This document shows positions 43,691 to 52,961 of a stretch of DNA of 64,000 nt, piece after piece. Under the pieces are notes generated by a model. It worked only from the letters and a program-made list of their open reading frames with translations, did not search any database and was not told the origin of the DNA. The stretch's first letter is position 1. Each line of letters opens with the position of its first letter. Source of the DNA: JABDIY01 sp963803845. GTDB taxonomy: Bacteria > Actinomycetota > Acidimicrobiia > Acidimicrobiales > SZUA-35. The stretch spans positions 1,612,001 through 1,676,000 of the forward strand of contig CAWDNZ010000004.1 of the NCBI GenBank assembly GCA_963803845.1. Direction: 5' to 3'. Position numbers and translations under genes: made by a program.

Positions 43691-43954
43691 GCTGGGCCGT
43701 AACTGCTCAACATTTGTCGTTTCGCCTGCGGCTCGACTGCTTCTGGCCTCTCGAAACGTCGGTGGTGGGTGCGTTGGCTGCCCGAAGCTTTGATTATCGA
43801 ACTTTCGGGCGGCCAGATCGGACGGCCACGAACCTTCGGGCGGTCAGGTCCACTGAGGAACCGGATTACCCGAGGGTGGCGAGGGCTTGGGAGAGGAACC
43901 ATCCCCCAGGAGCCGATGGCCAAGGTCACGTGTTGGGGCTCTAGACTCTCGGTC
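43691..43954. other. Spacer between repeat array and dapA
   Basis: A half-diverged remnant of the repeat (GTAACTGCTCAAC) fades into sequence with two TTCGGGCGG(C/T)CAG boxes (43804 and 43836). The only functional signal I see is the dapA -10 box. Confidence 0.5.
43942..43947 (+). promoter_or_regulatory. Leaderless -10 box of dapA
   Basis: TAGACT, seven bases before ATG 43955. Confidence 0.55.
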
Positions 43955-44839
43955 ATGTTCGGCTCCACTCTCACCGCAATGGTGACCCCGTTTGCAGAAG
44001 ACTCTTCCTTGGATCTCGATGCAGCTCAGAAGCTTGCGAGGTACCTCGTGGATCACGGAAATGACGGCGTGGTCGTTGCCGGCACAACCGGCGAATCCGC
44101 CACCCTCACCCACGACGAGCAGATCGATCTTGTTCGGGCGGTCGTTGAAGCTCTCCCGGATCATCCCGTGATCGCCGGGGCGGGAAGCAACAACACGGCA
44201 ACCGCAATCGAACATAGTGAGCGTTGCGCTGCAGTCGGCGCCACGGCGTTGTTGCACGTCACCCCCTATTACAACCGGCCATCACAGGCAGGGCTTCGCC
44301 ACCACTTTTCAGAGGTCGCAAAAGCTACCGACCTGCCCGTGGTTATCTATGACATCCCGGGTCGAACGGGCCGCAAGATCAGCACCGACCTCCTCCTTGA
44401 ACTCTTCGAGATCCCCACCGTGGTCGCATTGAAGGATGCTGCGGGCAGTCCCGCCGAAACCGCCAACCTCATCCGTCGTGTCAATAAGGCCGATCTCGAT
44501 ATTGCGGTCTATTCGGGCGACGACAGCCTCACCTTGCCCCTCCTGGCGGTCGGAGCCGTAGGTGTGATCGGGGTGGCAACCCATTGGTGTGGCCCCGAAA
44601 TGGCGGAGATGATCGCCGCTTTTCAGAAAGGCGACGTCTTGTTGGCGCAACAAATCAACGCCAAGCTGATCCCGTCGTGGCAATTCGAGACCACCGACCT
44701 CGCCCCGAACCCCGTGCCCTCCAAAGTGATCATGAACTTGCTTGGAGTACAGGTAGGGGAGTGTCGCAGCCCCATGGGTCCCATCCCAGATGGCCTGCTG
44801 GAGGAAGCGCGTGCTCTACTCTCGGGTCTTGACCGCTGA
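43955..44839 (+). CDS. dapA: 4-hydroxy-tetrahydrodipicolinate synthase
   Basis: A 294-residue DapA of normal length: VVVAGTTGESATLTHDEQ, TPYYNRPSQAGL with the catalytic Tyr pair near 105, IYDIPGRTGRKI and VALKDAAGS with the Schiff-base Lys160. It condenses pyruvate with aspartate semialdehyde. ATG 43955 is supported by the TAGACT box; the longer in-frame start at 43769 would include repeat-flank sequence. In many actinobacteria dapB, thyX and dapA are neighbours; thyX is absent here. Confidence 0.96.
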   Translation: MFGSTLTAMVTPFAEDSSLDLDAAQKLARYLVDHGNDGVVVAGTTGESATLTHDEQIDLVRAVVEALPDHPVIAGAGSNNTATAIEHSERCAAVGATALLHVTPYYNRPSQAGLRHHFSEVAKATDLPVVIYDIPGRTGRKISTDLLLELFEIPTVVALKDAAGSPAETANLIRRVNKADLDIAVYSGDDSLTLPLLAVGAVGVIGVATHWCGPEMAEMIAAFQKGDVLLAQQINAKLIPSWQFETTDLAPNPVPSKVIMNLLGVQVGECRSPMGPIPDGLLEEARALLSGLDR

Positions 44840-44908
44840 TCATTCTCCGCCCCCTTCCACGCCGAACTCTGCCCGCACTCCAAGCCGGCACACGATAGGA
44901 AACTCACC

Positions 44909-46582
44909 ATGGCCCAACCAGTAAGAGTTGTATTTCTCGGAGGGCTCGGTGAGATCGGACGGAACTGTGCCGCCATAGATATTGACGGACGCATCATGCT
45001 GATCGACTGCGGCTTGATGTTCCCGGACAACGACATGGCCGGCATCGATCTGGTCCTGCCTGACTTCAGTTGGCTGCGGGAAAACAAACACCGTGTCGAA
45101 GGGGTTGTTGCCACCCACGGTCATGAGGACCACATCGGTGCGATTGGCTGGCTGCTCGACGAGATGCCATTGAAGGTGATTGGGTCCGAGCTCACCCTCG
45201 GGCTGGCGAAGAATCGAATCGAGGAACGGGGTCACCTCAAGAAGACCGAGTTCATCCAGGTGAAAGATGGCGAGCGGATCCAGGTGGGCCCGTTCGACAT
45301 GGAGTTCTTTCCGGTCACCCACTCCGTACCTCACGGCTTCGCCACGGCCTTCCACACGCCCCAGGGCGTCATTCTCCACTCAGGCGATTTCAAGTTGGAC
45401 ATGACCCCCGTCGATGGGCGACTCACCGACCTGGCCGGAATTGGGCACCTCGCCACCGACGATGGAATCCGGCTCTTTCTCTGTGATTCCACCAACGCCC
45501 AATCGGTCGGGTTCTCCGACTCCGAGACTTCGATCGGTCAGAACCTCAATGACATCGTGCGGGCGCGAGCCGGACGCCGCCTCATCGTGGCCTGCTTCGC
45601 CAGCCACATCCATCGAGTCCAGCAGGTGGCGAATGCTGCGATCGATTGCGGTCGGACCATCATCACGATGGGCCGGAGCATGAACAAGAACGTGGCGCTG
45701 GCCCGAGAGATGGGTCTGCTCCACATACCCGAGGACCGAATCGACAGAATCGAAAACGTCGACAGGTACGCCGACGGCGACGTCTGCATTATTTCCACCG
45801 GATCCCAAGGGGAGCCGATGGCCGCGTTGGCTCGCATGTCCACCGGCGACAACAAGTTCTTGCAGCTGAAGAAAGACGACTGCGTCATTCTCTCCAGTCA
45901 CCCCATCCCCGGCAACGAGTCCAGCGTCGCCGGCGTCATCGAGGGGCTGATTCGCAAAGGAGCCGAGGTCATCGACTCCACAACCCACCGGGTGCACGCC
46001 ACCGGTCACGCCAAGAGCGAAGAACTGAAAGTCCTTCACTCCATCGTGAAACCACAGTGGTTTGTCCCCGTCCACGGCGAGTATCGCCACATGGTGGAGC
46101 ATGCTCGCATAGCCACGAGGGTCGGAACGCCCAGCGATCGAGTGATGGTGTGCTCCGACGGCGATTCGATCGTGCTGAGCGACAAAGGGCTCAAGCGCGG
46201 CGAGAGCGTTCCCGCCGAATACGTCTACGTGCACGGCAGCGTCGGTGATCTGGGTGAAGGCATATTGGATGAGCGACGAACGCTGGGGACCGGCGGTTTC
46301 GTTTCCGCGATCATCTCCCTGCGGATCGAAGGCCCAAACGCTTCGTTGGTTGGAACCCCCGAAATCGTTAGCCGTGGCTGGGTATCGGGGCCCGACGGTG
46401 ATCAAATCCACAAGGATGCACTGCGTGCCGTCAGCGATGCCGTGGAGGACGCCCTTTCCAAGGGAACCCGAACTCGCGACGACCTCGAAAAGATCATGCG
46501 CCGAACATTGGGCCGATTCGTGTCCAACCGAACCAGGTTGCGCCCGGCGATCGTGCCGGTGGTTCTGGGGGCTCACGAGTAG
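44909..46582 (+). CDS. rnj: Ribonuclease J
   Basis: A 557-residue RNase J of the metallo-beta-lactamase/beta-CASP type: VVFLGGLGEIGRN, the zinc motif THGHEDHIGA near residue 70, HSGDFKLDMTPVDG, and ISTGSQGEPMAALARMSTG with SSHPIPGNE in the beta-CASP part; a C-terminal domain closes the protein. It acts as endo- and 5'-3' exoribonuclease in mRNA decay. GATAGGAAAC before ATG 44909 provides an AGGA site. Confidence 0.96.
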   Translation: MAQPVRVVFLGGLGEIGRNCAAIDIDGRIMLIDCGLMFPDNDMAGIDLVLPDFSWLRENKHRVEGVVATHGHEDHIGAIGWLLDEMPLKVIGSELTLGLAKNRIEERGHLKKTEFIQVKDGERIQVGPFDMEFFPVTHSVPHGFATAFHTPQGVILHSGDFKLDMTPVDGRLTDLAGIGHLATDDGIRLFLCDSTNAQSVGFSDSETSIGQNLNDIVRARAGRRLIVACFASHIHRVQQVANAAIDCGRTIITMGRSMNKNVALAREMGLLHIPEDRIDRIENVDRYADGDVCIISTGSQGEPMAALARMSTGDNKFLQLKKDDCVILSSHPIPGNESSVAGVIEGLIRKGAEVIDSTTHRVHATGHAKSEELKVLHSIVKPQWFVPVHGEYRHMVEHARIATRVGTPSDRVMVCSDGDSIVLSDKGLKRGESVPAEYVYVHGSVGDLGEGILDERRTLGTGGFVSAIISLRIEGPNASLVGTPEIVSRGWVSGPDGDQIHKDALRAVSDAVEDALSKGTRTRDDLEKIMRRTLGRFVSNRTRLRPAIVPVVLGAHE

Positions 46583-46635
46583 GGAGCGTCACCGGCGAGC
46601 GGCGCGAGTGCCACAGTTGGGGGAGTGGGAAGAAC

Positions 46636-46641
46636 TACTCT
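46636..46641 (+). promoter_or_regulatory. Possible -10 box of ftsK
   Basis: TACTCT, ten bases before GTG 46652; weaker than the others because of the longer spacing. Confidence 0.25.
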
Positions 46642-46651
46642 CTGATGCACT

Positions 46652-49600
46652 GTGGCTTCTACGAAGAGAAATCAACGCCCGGCGCGTTCGGCAAGCACTC
46701 GCGGCGCCCGAGGTGCGCGCGCCTCGCAGCGGAAACCCCGCAAGAAGACGGCTGCTCAGGCCACCAATGACCGGGAGGTGCAGGGCCTTCTTTTGATCGC
46801 TCTGGGAGTCATGCTTGCGCTGGCTCTCTACACCGGTACCACCGGTGTAGTTGGCCGGGGTCTGGCGGGATTCACGGGTTGGCTGGTGGGCCGGCTGCGT
46901 TATCTCACACCGCTCGTCTTCTTTTGGCTCGGCTGGCATCGCCTGCGCACGGCGCCCCAGCCTCGGTCCCGATCCCGGAGAAAGAAGTCGGCGCGCTTTG
47001 AACCGGCCGAACTGACCGCCTACGGGCTGTTGGGCCTCTCGCTGTTCTCCATCCTCGACCTCACTGGTGGCCGTCCTTGGAACGGCTCCACGGTGGATGA
47101 GTTGTCTGTCGCCGGGGGGCACGTCGGTGTTCGAATCGGCGGCACACTGGAGGGTCTCTTGGGCCATTGGGGCCACATCTTGTTAACCATCACGATGGTG
47201 TTGGTTGCCGCCACGATCCTCACGAGCATCAGCGCCAGTTGGGTTCTCGACGCCATAGTGGAGCGACTCCGCACGGCCGCCGGGTACGTGGGCGAACTCG
47301 TCACCAACTTCGACACCTCCCGGTTCTCAGGCGGAGGCTCCACCGCGCAGCTGCCGGCCCAAGACCCCAACAACCCCCTTTTCGATATCGAAGTTACGTC
47401 CCACCCGGCTGGCAAGTCCCCACATGCCGACGACGAGCCACTCGAGAAGTACATCGATCTGCGAGCCGAAGCCGAAGCATTTGAAAACGAGATGCAACCT
47501 CCCGACCCGGCCAGCGCGCAGGGCGCCAGCACGGGAGGCGGATCTGCGGAGACGCTCGAGGAACCGAAGGTGCACGTCAGCCAGTTCCTGGCGCCGCCTT
47601 CGGTCAAACCCGAGGTGATGGGCGTGGTGACGCCACAGCCCGAGGGCGGCGAGTGGGTTCTTCCCTCCCTTGGGATTCTCGACCTGTCCGAGAGTCAAGA
47701 CGTTGACCAAGACGCCGTGCGGGCCCGGGGGAAACGTTTGGAGTACGCGCTCAAGGAACACGGTGTGGAAATCCGGCTCATCGGAGTCCGGGTGGGACCA
47801 ACGATCTCGATGTTCGAATACGAGCTCGCTCCCCGGGTGAAGGTCGCAAGGGTCACCTCCCTCAAGGCCGATATTGCCTATGCGATGGCCACACCCGACG
47901 TTCGGATTTTGGCGCCGATTCCGGGCCGTCAGGCGATTGGCGTTGAGGTTCCGAACGTCGACCGTTCGCTCGTCACGGTTGGAGATCTGCTCGTTTCTGA
48001 GGAAGCGGCCGCATCCACTCACCCACTCGAAGTCGGTCTCGGTCGAGACATCACCGGTCGTACGATCATGATCAACCTGGCTCAGATGCCCCACCTTCTG
48101 GTAGCGGGGCAGACCGGTTCCGGCAAGTCGAGCTGTATCAACACGATGCTCACCAGCATCCTGATGCGATCAACGCCCGACCAGGTGCGAATGATTCTCG
48201 TAGACCCCAAGCGGGTGGAACTCACACAGTACGAGGGTCTCCCGCACCTTCTCAGCGAGGTCGTCACGGACCCCAAGAAGGCAGCGAATGCTTTGAGCTG
48301 GGGCGTTCGGGAGATGGAACGGCGGTACGACCTGCTCCAGGAGGTCGGCGTCCGCGACATCACCGGCTACAACCAGGCCGTTGAAGACAAACGTTTCGCT
48401 CCTCGGGTCATGCCCGACGGTTCCATGGGAGAGTACGAACCGCTCTCGTTCATCCTCATCGTCCTCGACGAGCTCGCCGACCTCATGATGGTCTCGGGCA
48501 AAGAAGTAGAGGAAGCGATCGTTCGCATCGCCCAGAAGGCCCGGGCGGTAGGGATCCACCTCATCATCGCAACCCAACGCCCGTCGACCAACGTGATCAC
48601 GGGCCTTATCAAGGCCAACGTGCCCGCTCGTTTGGCGTTCGCAGTGAGCAGCCTCACCGACAGCCGTGTCATCCTCGACGGCGGCGGGGCCGAGAGTCTG
48701 GTCGGTCGCGGCGATGGTCTCATCAACGACGGAACTACTAGCGAGCCCACTCGATTCCAAGGGGCATGGGTCACCGAAGTGGAGGTCCACGAACTCGTCC
48801 AGTTCTGGGTGAAGCAAGCCCCGGAAGTTGAGTTCGACCCGCGGGTGCAGGGCGACGATGTGGATCTTGGCGCAGCGGGCCTTCCCGGCGGTTCCACCGG
48901 CGACGCCGACGACGACGAACTGCTGTTGGCCGCCATGGAGATCGTTGTTTCCAGCCAGCGGGCCAGCGTCTCGGACTTCCAGCGGAAACTCCGAGTCGGT
49001 TTCGCTCGGGCCGGTCGCCTGATGGACGAGTTGGAAGAGCGTGGTGTCGTTGGTCCTAACGTCGGATCAAAGGTGCGAGAGGTGCTTGTCACCCCGACCG
49101 ACATCGATCAGATGCGAGTCGCTCAGGCCCGGCAGGCTGCCCAGGAGCAGGCAAAGCCACAACAGCAGCGTCTCTTGCAGCCGCCGGTTGCACGTCAATC
49201 CGACGAGCCTAAGTCCACGCTGTCATCGGTTCCGAACCCCTCCGGGGAACCGGTACTGGAGACCGTTGAGAAACATGCCCGGGATGCACTGGCCGAGGTC
49301 GACGAGAATGGCCGTCGCAAGGCTCTGCCCCGCCCGCTGAGTGAGTCGGAAAAGGCCGCCCAAGCCAGCGGTGAGTCGGTGGTTACACCCGCCGTACCGA
49401 AGCCGGTGGAACCCGATAACCGCGACGTCGTCGACCATGCTGCGGAACTGGTAATCAACTCACAATTGGGATCTGTTCCGATGCTCCAGCGCAAACTACG
49501 GGTCGAACTGGCTGAGGCCGAGCGGGTGATGAACGTGCTGGAGGATCGGGGCATCGTTGGTCCGGCCCAGGGCGTCCGGGCGCGAGAGGTCCTGGTGAAA

Positions 49601-49924
49601 CCGCCGGAGTCCGAAGCCCATTCGGCTCAAAAGGTTGCCGCCGAGAAACCCCAGGAACCCGACCAGGCCAGGAGCGCGAAGCCCAAGGCGAAGAAGGTCA
49701 AGACGGTGACCTCACCAAAGGAGGAGACCGAAGAACTTGATCTCACCGACGCCGTCATATCGGGTAGAAAGAATCCGGCCGATGACGGTGCCGAGGTTTC
49801 GGATTCGTCTGACCTCGACCTCACCGACGACTTTGGTTTCGACGACGATCTCGCAGACGACTTCGCGACCGACGACGATTTCGATCCGGCGCTAGCCCCA
49901 CCTCCGGGGTACCCGAAGCCTTGA
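46652..49924 (+). CDS. ftsK: DNA translocase FtsK/SpoIIIE with two gamma-like winged-helix modules
   Basis: A 1090-residue protein. A basic N-terminus and about four membrane helices (residues 40-210) are followed by an acidic linker, then the motor: alpha and beta domains with Walker A AGQTGSGKSSC near 485 and ILIVLDELADLMMVSG as Walker B. The gamma domain at about 753-820 (ASVSDFQRKLRVGFARAGRL) is repeated at about 925-985 (GSVPMLQRKLRVELAEAERV), separated by about 100 residues and followed by an acidic Asp-rich tail. FtsK pumps chromosome DNA at the division septum, and gamma normally reads KOPS and contacts XerD. Two gamma-type modules in one chain is unusual. GTG start. Confidence 0.95.
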   Translation: MASTKRNQRPARSASTRGARGARASQRKPRKKTAAQATNDREVQGLLLIALGVMLALALYTGTTGVVGRGLAGFTGWLVGRLRYLTPLVFFWLGWHRLRTAPQPRSRSRRKKSARFEPAELTAYGLLGLSLFSILDLTGGRPWNGSTVDELSVAGGHVGVRIGGTLEGLLGHWGHILLTITMVLVAATILTSISASWVLDAIVERLRTAAGYVGELVTNFDTSRFSGGGSTAQLPAQDPNNPLFDIEVTSHPAGKSPHADDEPLEKYIDLRAEAEAFENEMQPPDPASAQGASTGGGSAETLEEPKVHVSQFLAPPSVKPEVMGVVTPQPEGGEWVLPSLGILDLSESQDVDQDAVRARGKRLEYALKEHGVEIRLIGVRVGPTISMFEYELAPRVKVARVTSLKADIAYAMATPDVRILAPIPGRQAIGVEVPNVDRSLVTVGDLLVSEEAAASTHPLEVGLGRDITGRTIMINLAQMPHLLVAGQTGSGKSSCINTMLTSILMRSTPDQVRMILVDPKRVELTQYEGLPHLLSEVVTDPKKAANALSWGVREMERRYDLLQEVGVRDITGYNQAVEDKRFAPRVMPDGSMGEYEPLSFILIVLDELADLMMVSGKEVEEAIVRIAQKARAVGIHLIIATQRPSTNVITGLIKANVPARLAFAVSSLTDSRVILDGGGAESLVGRGDGLINDGTTSEPTRFQGAWVTEVEVHELVQFWVKQAPEVEFDPRVQGDDVDLGAAGLPGGSTGDADDDELLLAAMEIVVSSQRASVSDFQRKLRVGFARAGRLMDELEERGVVGPNVGSKVREVLVTPTDIDQMRVAQARQAAQEQAKPQQQRLLQPPVARQSDEPKSTLSSVPNPSGEPVLETVEKHARDALAEVDENGRRKALPRPLSESEKAAQASGESVVTPAVPKPVEPDNRDVVDHAAELVINSQLGSVPMLQRKLRVELAEAERVMNVLEDRGIVGPAQGVRAREVLVKPPESEAHSAQKVAAEKPQEPDQARSAKPKAKKVKTVTSPKEETEELDLTDAVISGRKNPADDGAEVSDSSDLDLTDDFGFDDDLADDFATDDDFDPALAPPPGYPKP

Positions 49925-50928
49925 ACACAACTATCGCCCTCGCACTTGCGTTCTGTGTTGCGGGAATCGTGCTTCTTTCGTTTGCGGCTGACGCCTTCGT
50001 GGAGGGCGCCGCTCGACTGGCAACAATCATGAATGTCAGTCCGATCGTCATCGGAGCGGTGATCATCGGGTTCGGCACGAGCGCACCCGAGATGTTGGTC
50101 TCGGCGGTGGCGGCAGCAGGGGGCGATGTGGATCTCGGCTTGGGCAACGTGATCGGGTCCAACATCGCCAACCTCAGCCTGGTGCTGGGATCGGCAGCGC
50201 TGATCGTCCCGATCGCCGTTGCCAAGGAAGTGCTGAAGCGGGAGGCGATCATGGCCACGGTGGCGGCTGTCATCTTCGCACTCGCAGTCTACCGGGGGAT
50301 CGAACCGTGGGAAGGTGCGGTGCTCCTCCTCCTTCTTATCTCGGCGATCTACTGGGTTGTGCGGTCCGGCAACGCACCGCCGATCGATGAGTTCGTGGAG
50401 GAGGGATACGAACCGCAACTCGGTACCGAGAGCATTCGAACGTTCGTAGGTCTGGTGGGTACCGTGGGGGGAGCCTGGGTTCTTGTACGGGGGGCCACGG
50501 ACCTCGCAACAGAATTCGGGTTCGACAAGGGCTTTGTTGGCGTCACTCTCGTAGCCATCGGGACATCGCTCCCAGAGTTGGTCACTACCGTCGCCGCTGC
50601 CCGCCAGGGTTCCACCGACCTGATCGTGGGGAATCTGTTGGGTTCCAACCTGTTCAATTCGCTGGCTGTGGGAGCAGTTATCGGATTCTTCGGTAGCGAC
50701 GGAGTGGGGAGTTTCCTTGGGTCCGGTGACTCGGCACCACTCTTGGATATCACCTTCATGTTGATCGTCTGCATTGGGGCATTCGTGGCCATGTGGACCC
50801 GGGAGGTCTTCACACGACTCGAGGGCATTGTCCTGTTGGGGGTATTCGTGGCCTTCATCGGAATGGCTTATGCCAGTCAGGCCGGCGAATCGGCCGCTGC
50901 AGCCATAGCCGTAGTAGTGCCAGGCTGA
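49921..50928 (+). CDS. CaCA-family sodium/calcium exchanger-like protein
   Basis: A 335-residue membrane protein with about ten helices and the two inverted alpha repeats of the Ca2+/cation antiporter family: GFGTSAPEMLVSAVAA with GNVIGSNIANL, and AIGTSLPELVTTVAA with GNLLGSNLFNS. It probably expels Ca2+ in exchange for Na+ or H+. TTG 49921 overlaps the ftsK stop (TTGA), so translation is coupled; its presence between ftsK and rimO is not the usual order. Confidence 0.9.
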   Translation: MNTTIALALAFCVAGIVLLSFAADAFVEGAARLATIMNVSPIVIGAVIIGFGTSAPEMLVSAVAAAGGDVDLGLGNVIGSNIANLSLVLGSAALIVPIAVAKEVLKREAIMATVAAVIFALAVYRGIEPWEGAVLLLLLISAIYWVVRSGNAPPIDEFVEEGYEPQLGTESIRTFVGLVGTVGGAWVLVRGATDLATEFGFDKGFVGVTLVAIGTSLPELVTTVAAARQGSTDLIVGNLLGSNLFNSLAVGAVIGFFGSDGVGSFLGSGDSAPLLDITFMLIVCIGAFVAMWTREVFTRLEGIVLLGVFVAFIGMAYASQAGESAAAAIAVVVPG

Positions 50929-51015
50929 TCCTGGCATCTCCGCCGGGCAGTCTTGCCGTCACCATTGAAACCGCTACCCCAGATCGGTTTGGGGGCTCCC
51001 CAGCGCCGATACCTC

Positions 51016-51021
51016 TACGCT
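51016..51021 (+). promoter_or_regulatory. Leaderless -10 box of rimO
   Basis: TACGCT, seven bases before GTG 51029. Confidence 0.5.
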
Positions 51022-51028
51022 TAATAGT

Positions 51029-52297
51029 GTGAGCCGCACGTACTGGGTCGAAACCCTTGGTTGTCCCAAGAATCAGGTGGACTCCGACAAGCTGGAGGGC
51101 ACCATGCTGGCCGACGGGTTATCTCCGGCAGCAGGGCCTGATTCGGCCGACGTTGTGGTGATTAACACGTGTGCGTTCATCCACACCGCCCGCGAGGAAT
51201 CGGTCAACACGATCCTTGCGCTCACCGCATCCAAGGCCGATGGCGCCCAGGTGGTCGTCACCGGCTGCATGGCCGAGCGCTATGGCGACGAGTTGGCCGC
51301 TGCGCTTCCCGAGGTCGCCCAGGTCAGCGGTTTCGGCACGTCCGTTTCGGGTACTCCGGTCACACTCGGGGCCACTCGTTCAGGGGGTGTGTCACTACTT
51401 CCGTCGTTCGACCTCTTGAACCTGCCCCGCCCGGCCGCCCACTCGCCCTGGGCGTATGTCAAGATCGCTGAAGGCTGTGATCGCAATTGCGGTTTCTGCG
51501 CAATCCCGAGCTTCCGAGGCAAACAGCGATCCAGATCCATAGATCAGATCCTCGCCGAGGTGGAACAAACCGGAGCCAAAGAGATTGTGCTGGTAGCCCA
51601 GGATTTGGCCGCTTTCGGGCGAGATCAAGGGGTGGGCGAGCGACAGATCGTGGAGCTCGTTGGCGCTGTCGCCGAGGCAGTCGATTGGGTGCGCCTCCTC
51701 TACCTCTACCCGTCGGACCTCAACGACCGGCTGATCGATGCGATCTGCGCCACCGGAGTGCCGTATTTCGATCTCTCCCTGCAACATGTGAGCCGTCCGT
51801 TGGTGCGCCGAATGCGTCGTTGGGGCGAAGGGTCGGTCTTCACCGAACGCATCGACGCCATCCGGGCTCGCGAACCCGGTGCCGCATTTCGCTCCAATTT
51901 CATCGTGGGCTATCCGGGCGAAACCGAGGACGATCACGATCAGCTCATCCGCTTCGTAGAAGAGACCCGCTTGGACTGGTGCGGCTTCTTCTCCTACTCA
52001 GCCGAGGAGGGAACCTACGCCGTCGATCTACCCGATCAGGTTCCCGCCGGGCTCATGGCGGACCGCCTGGCCGAACTGAACGAACTCCAAGATCGGGTGA
52101 CGGCCGAACGGCAGGATGTCCGTCTGGGCACAACCGAGTTGGTGCTGGTGGAGGAAACGGGGATCTCGCGATCGGTTCGGGAAGCGCCGGAGATCGATGG
52201 ACTCATCCACGTACCGAACCACCTTGCGATTGGTCAGTTTCACACCGTGGAGATCGTTGAAGCTGCAGGCCCCGATCTCACCGGGGTGCCCGCATGA
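51029..52297 (+). CDS. rimO: Ribosomal protein S12 methylthiotransferase RimO
   Basis: A 422-residue methylthiotransferase: N-terminal UPF0004 domain (VETLGCPKNQVDSDKL, VINTCAFIHTAREES, VVTGCMAERYG) with three Cys for the auxiliary cluster, the radical SAM motif CDRNCGFCAIP, and a C-terminal TRAM domain. The CPKNxVDS form and the S12-type FxxP features separate RimO from MiaB. It modifies Asp of ribosomal protein S12. GTG 51029 is supported by the TACGCT box; pgsA overlaps by four bases. Confidence 0.95.
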   Translation: MSRTYWVETLGCPKNQVDSDKLEGTMLADGLSPAAGPDSADVVVINTCAFIHTAREESVNTILALTASKADGAQVVVTGCMAERYGDELAAALPEVAQVSGFGTSVSGTPVTLGATRSGGVSLLPSFDLLNLPRPAAHSPWAYVKIAEGCDRNCGFCAIPSFRGKQRSRSIDQILAEVEQTGAKEIVLVAQDLAAFGRDQGVGERQIVELVGAVAEAVDWVRLLYLYPSDLNDRLIDAICATGVPYFDLSLQHVSRPLVRRMRRWGEGSVFTERIDAIRAREPGAAFRSNFIVGYPGETEDDHDQLIRFVEETRLDWCGFFSYSAEEGTYAVDLPDQVPAGLMADRLAELNELQDRVTAERQDVRLGTTELVLVEETGISRSVREAPEIDGLIHVPNHLAIGQFHTVEIVEAAGPDLTGVPA

Positions 52298-52911
52298 CCA
52301 ACCCGGCATCCGCAGCTCCTGACTCACCAGCGGTCAAAGACACCATGGCGATGCTTGGTCACTCTCGCTGGGCCTTGGCGGCCAATTCGCTCACGATGCT
52401 TCGGTTGGTGCTCACGCCCCTGTTCGTGCTGATGATTCTGGCCGAGAACCCGTGGTGGCCCAGCTTCGCCATGGGCTGGTTCCTCGGCTTCACGGACTGG
52501 TATGACGGCAGATTGGCGCGTCAAGCCGAACCCACTCGCTTCGGCGCATTTTGGGATCCATTCGCAGACAAAGCTGTGGTTCTGGCCGCAGGCTTCGCTC
52601 TGGTTGGCATAGGACGATGGTTCTGGCTTCCCATGGTCTTGATCGCCATCAGAGAGTTTGGCCTTATTGCCTATCGCGGGTACTGGGCTCGGCGGAGCCT
52701 GGCCATTCCCGCCCGAACCTCAGCCAAGTACAAGACGTTCGTGCAAGGACTGGCGATCGCCAGCGCAACGTGTCCGCCAATCGAGAACTCCGCCGCATGG
52801 ATCACCGACGCGTTGCTGTGGCTGGCTGTTGCCTTCACGCTCTACACCGGCGGCCAGTATGTCGTCGATGGTCGGGCCGCCCTCAGCAGCTCGGGAAGTA
52901 AGGCGACCTAA
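52294..52911 (+). CDS. pgsA: CDP-diacylglycerol-glycerol-3-phosphate 3-phosphatidyltransferase
   Basis: A 205-residue membrane enzyme with the CDP-alcohol signature TDWYDGRLAR, then GAFWDPFADK. Helices and length fit PgsA, and its position between rimO and cinA is the standard actinobacterial place for pgsA. It makes phosphatidylglycerophosphate, precursor of phosphatidylglycerol and cardiolipin. ATG 52294 overlaps the rimO stop (ATGA). The alternative identity is phosphatidylinositol phosphate synthase; context favours PgsA. Confidence 0.9.
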   Translation: MTNPASAAPDSPAVKDTMAMLGHSRWALAANSLTMLRLVLTPLFVLMILAENPWWPSFAMGWFLGFTDWYDGRLARQAEPTRFGAFWDPFADKAVVLAAGFALVGIGRWFWLPMVLIAIREFGLIAYRGYWARRSLAIPARTSAKYKTFVQGLAIASATCPPIENSAAWITDALLWLAVAFTLYTGGQYVVDGRAALSSSGSKAT

Positions 52912-52949
52912 GTCACCACGGGCTGTCTCGATAGGTGCATTCCACCATC

Positions 52950-52955
52950 TACGGT
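52950..52955 (+). promoter_or_regulatory. Leaderless -10 box, secreted hydrolase gene
   Basis: TACGGT, six bases before ATG 52962. Confidence 0.55.
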
Positions 52956-52961
52956 TGCCGC

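Noticed and set aside
43295..43944. Overlapping plus-strand open frames through the 92-base array
   Set aside because: Same repeat artefact; the frames drift in and out between copies and match no family.
45380..46576. 398-codon minus-strand open frame opposite rnj
   Set aside because: RNase J on the plus strand is full length with all motifs; the antisense frame is a by-product of codon bias.
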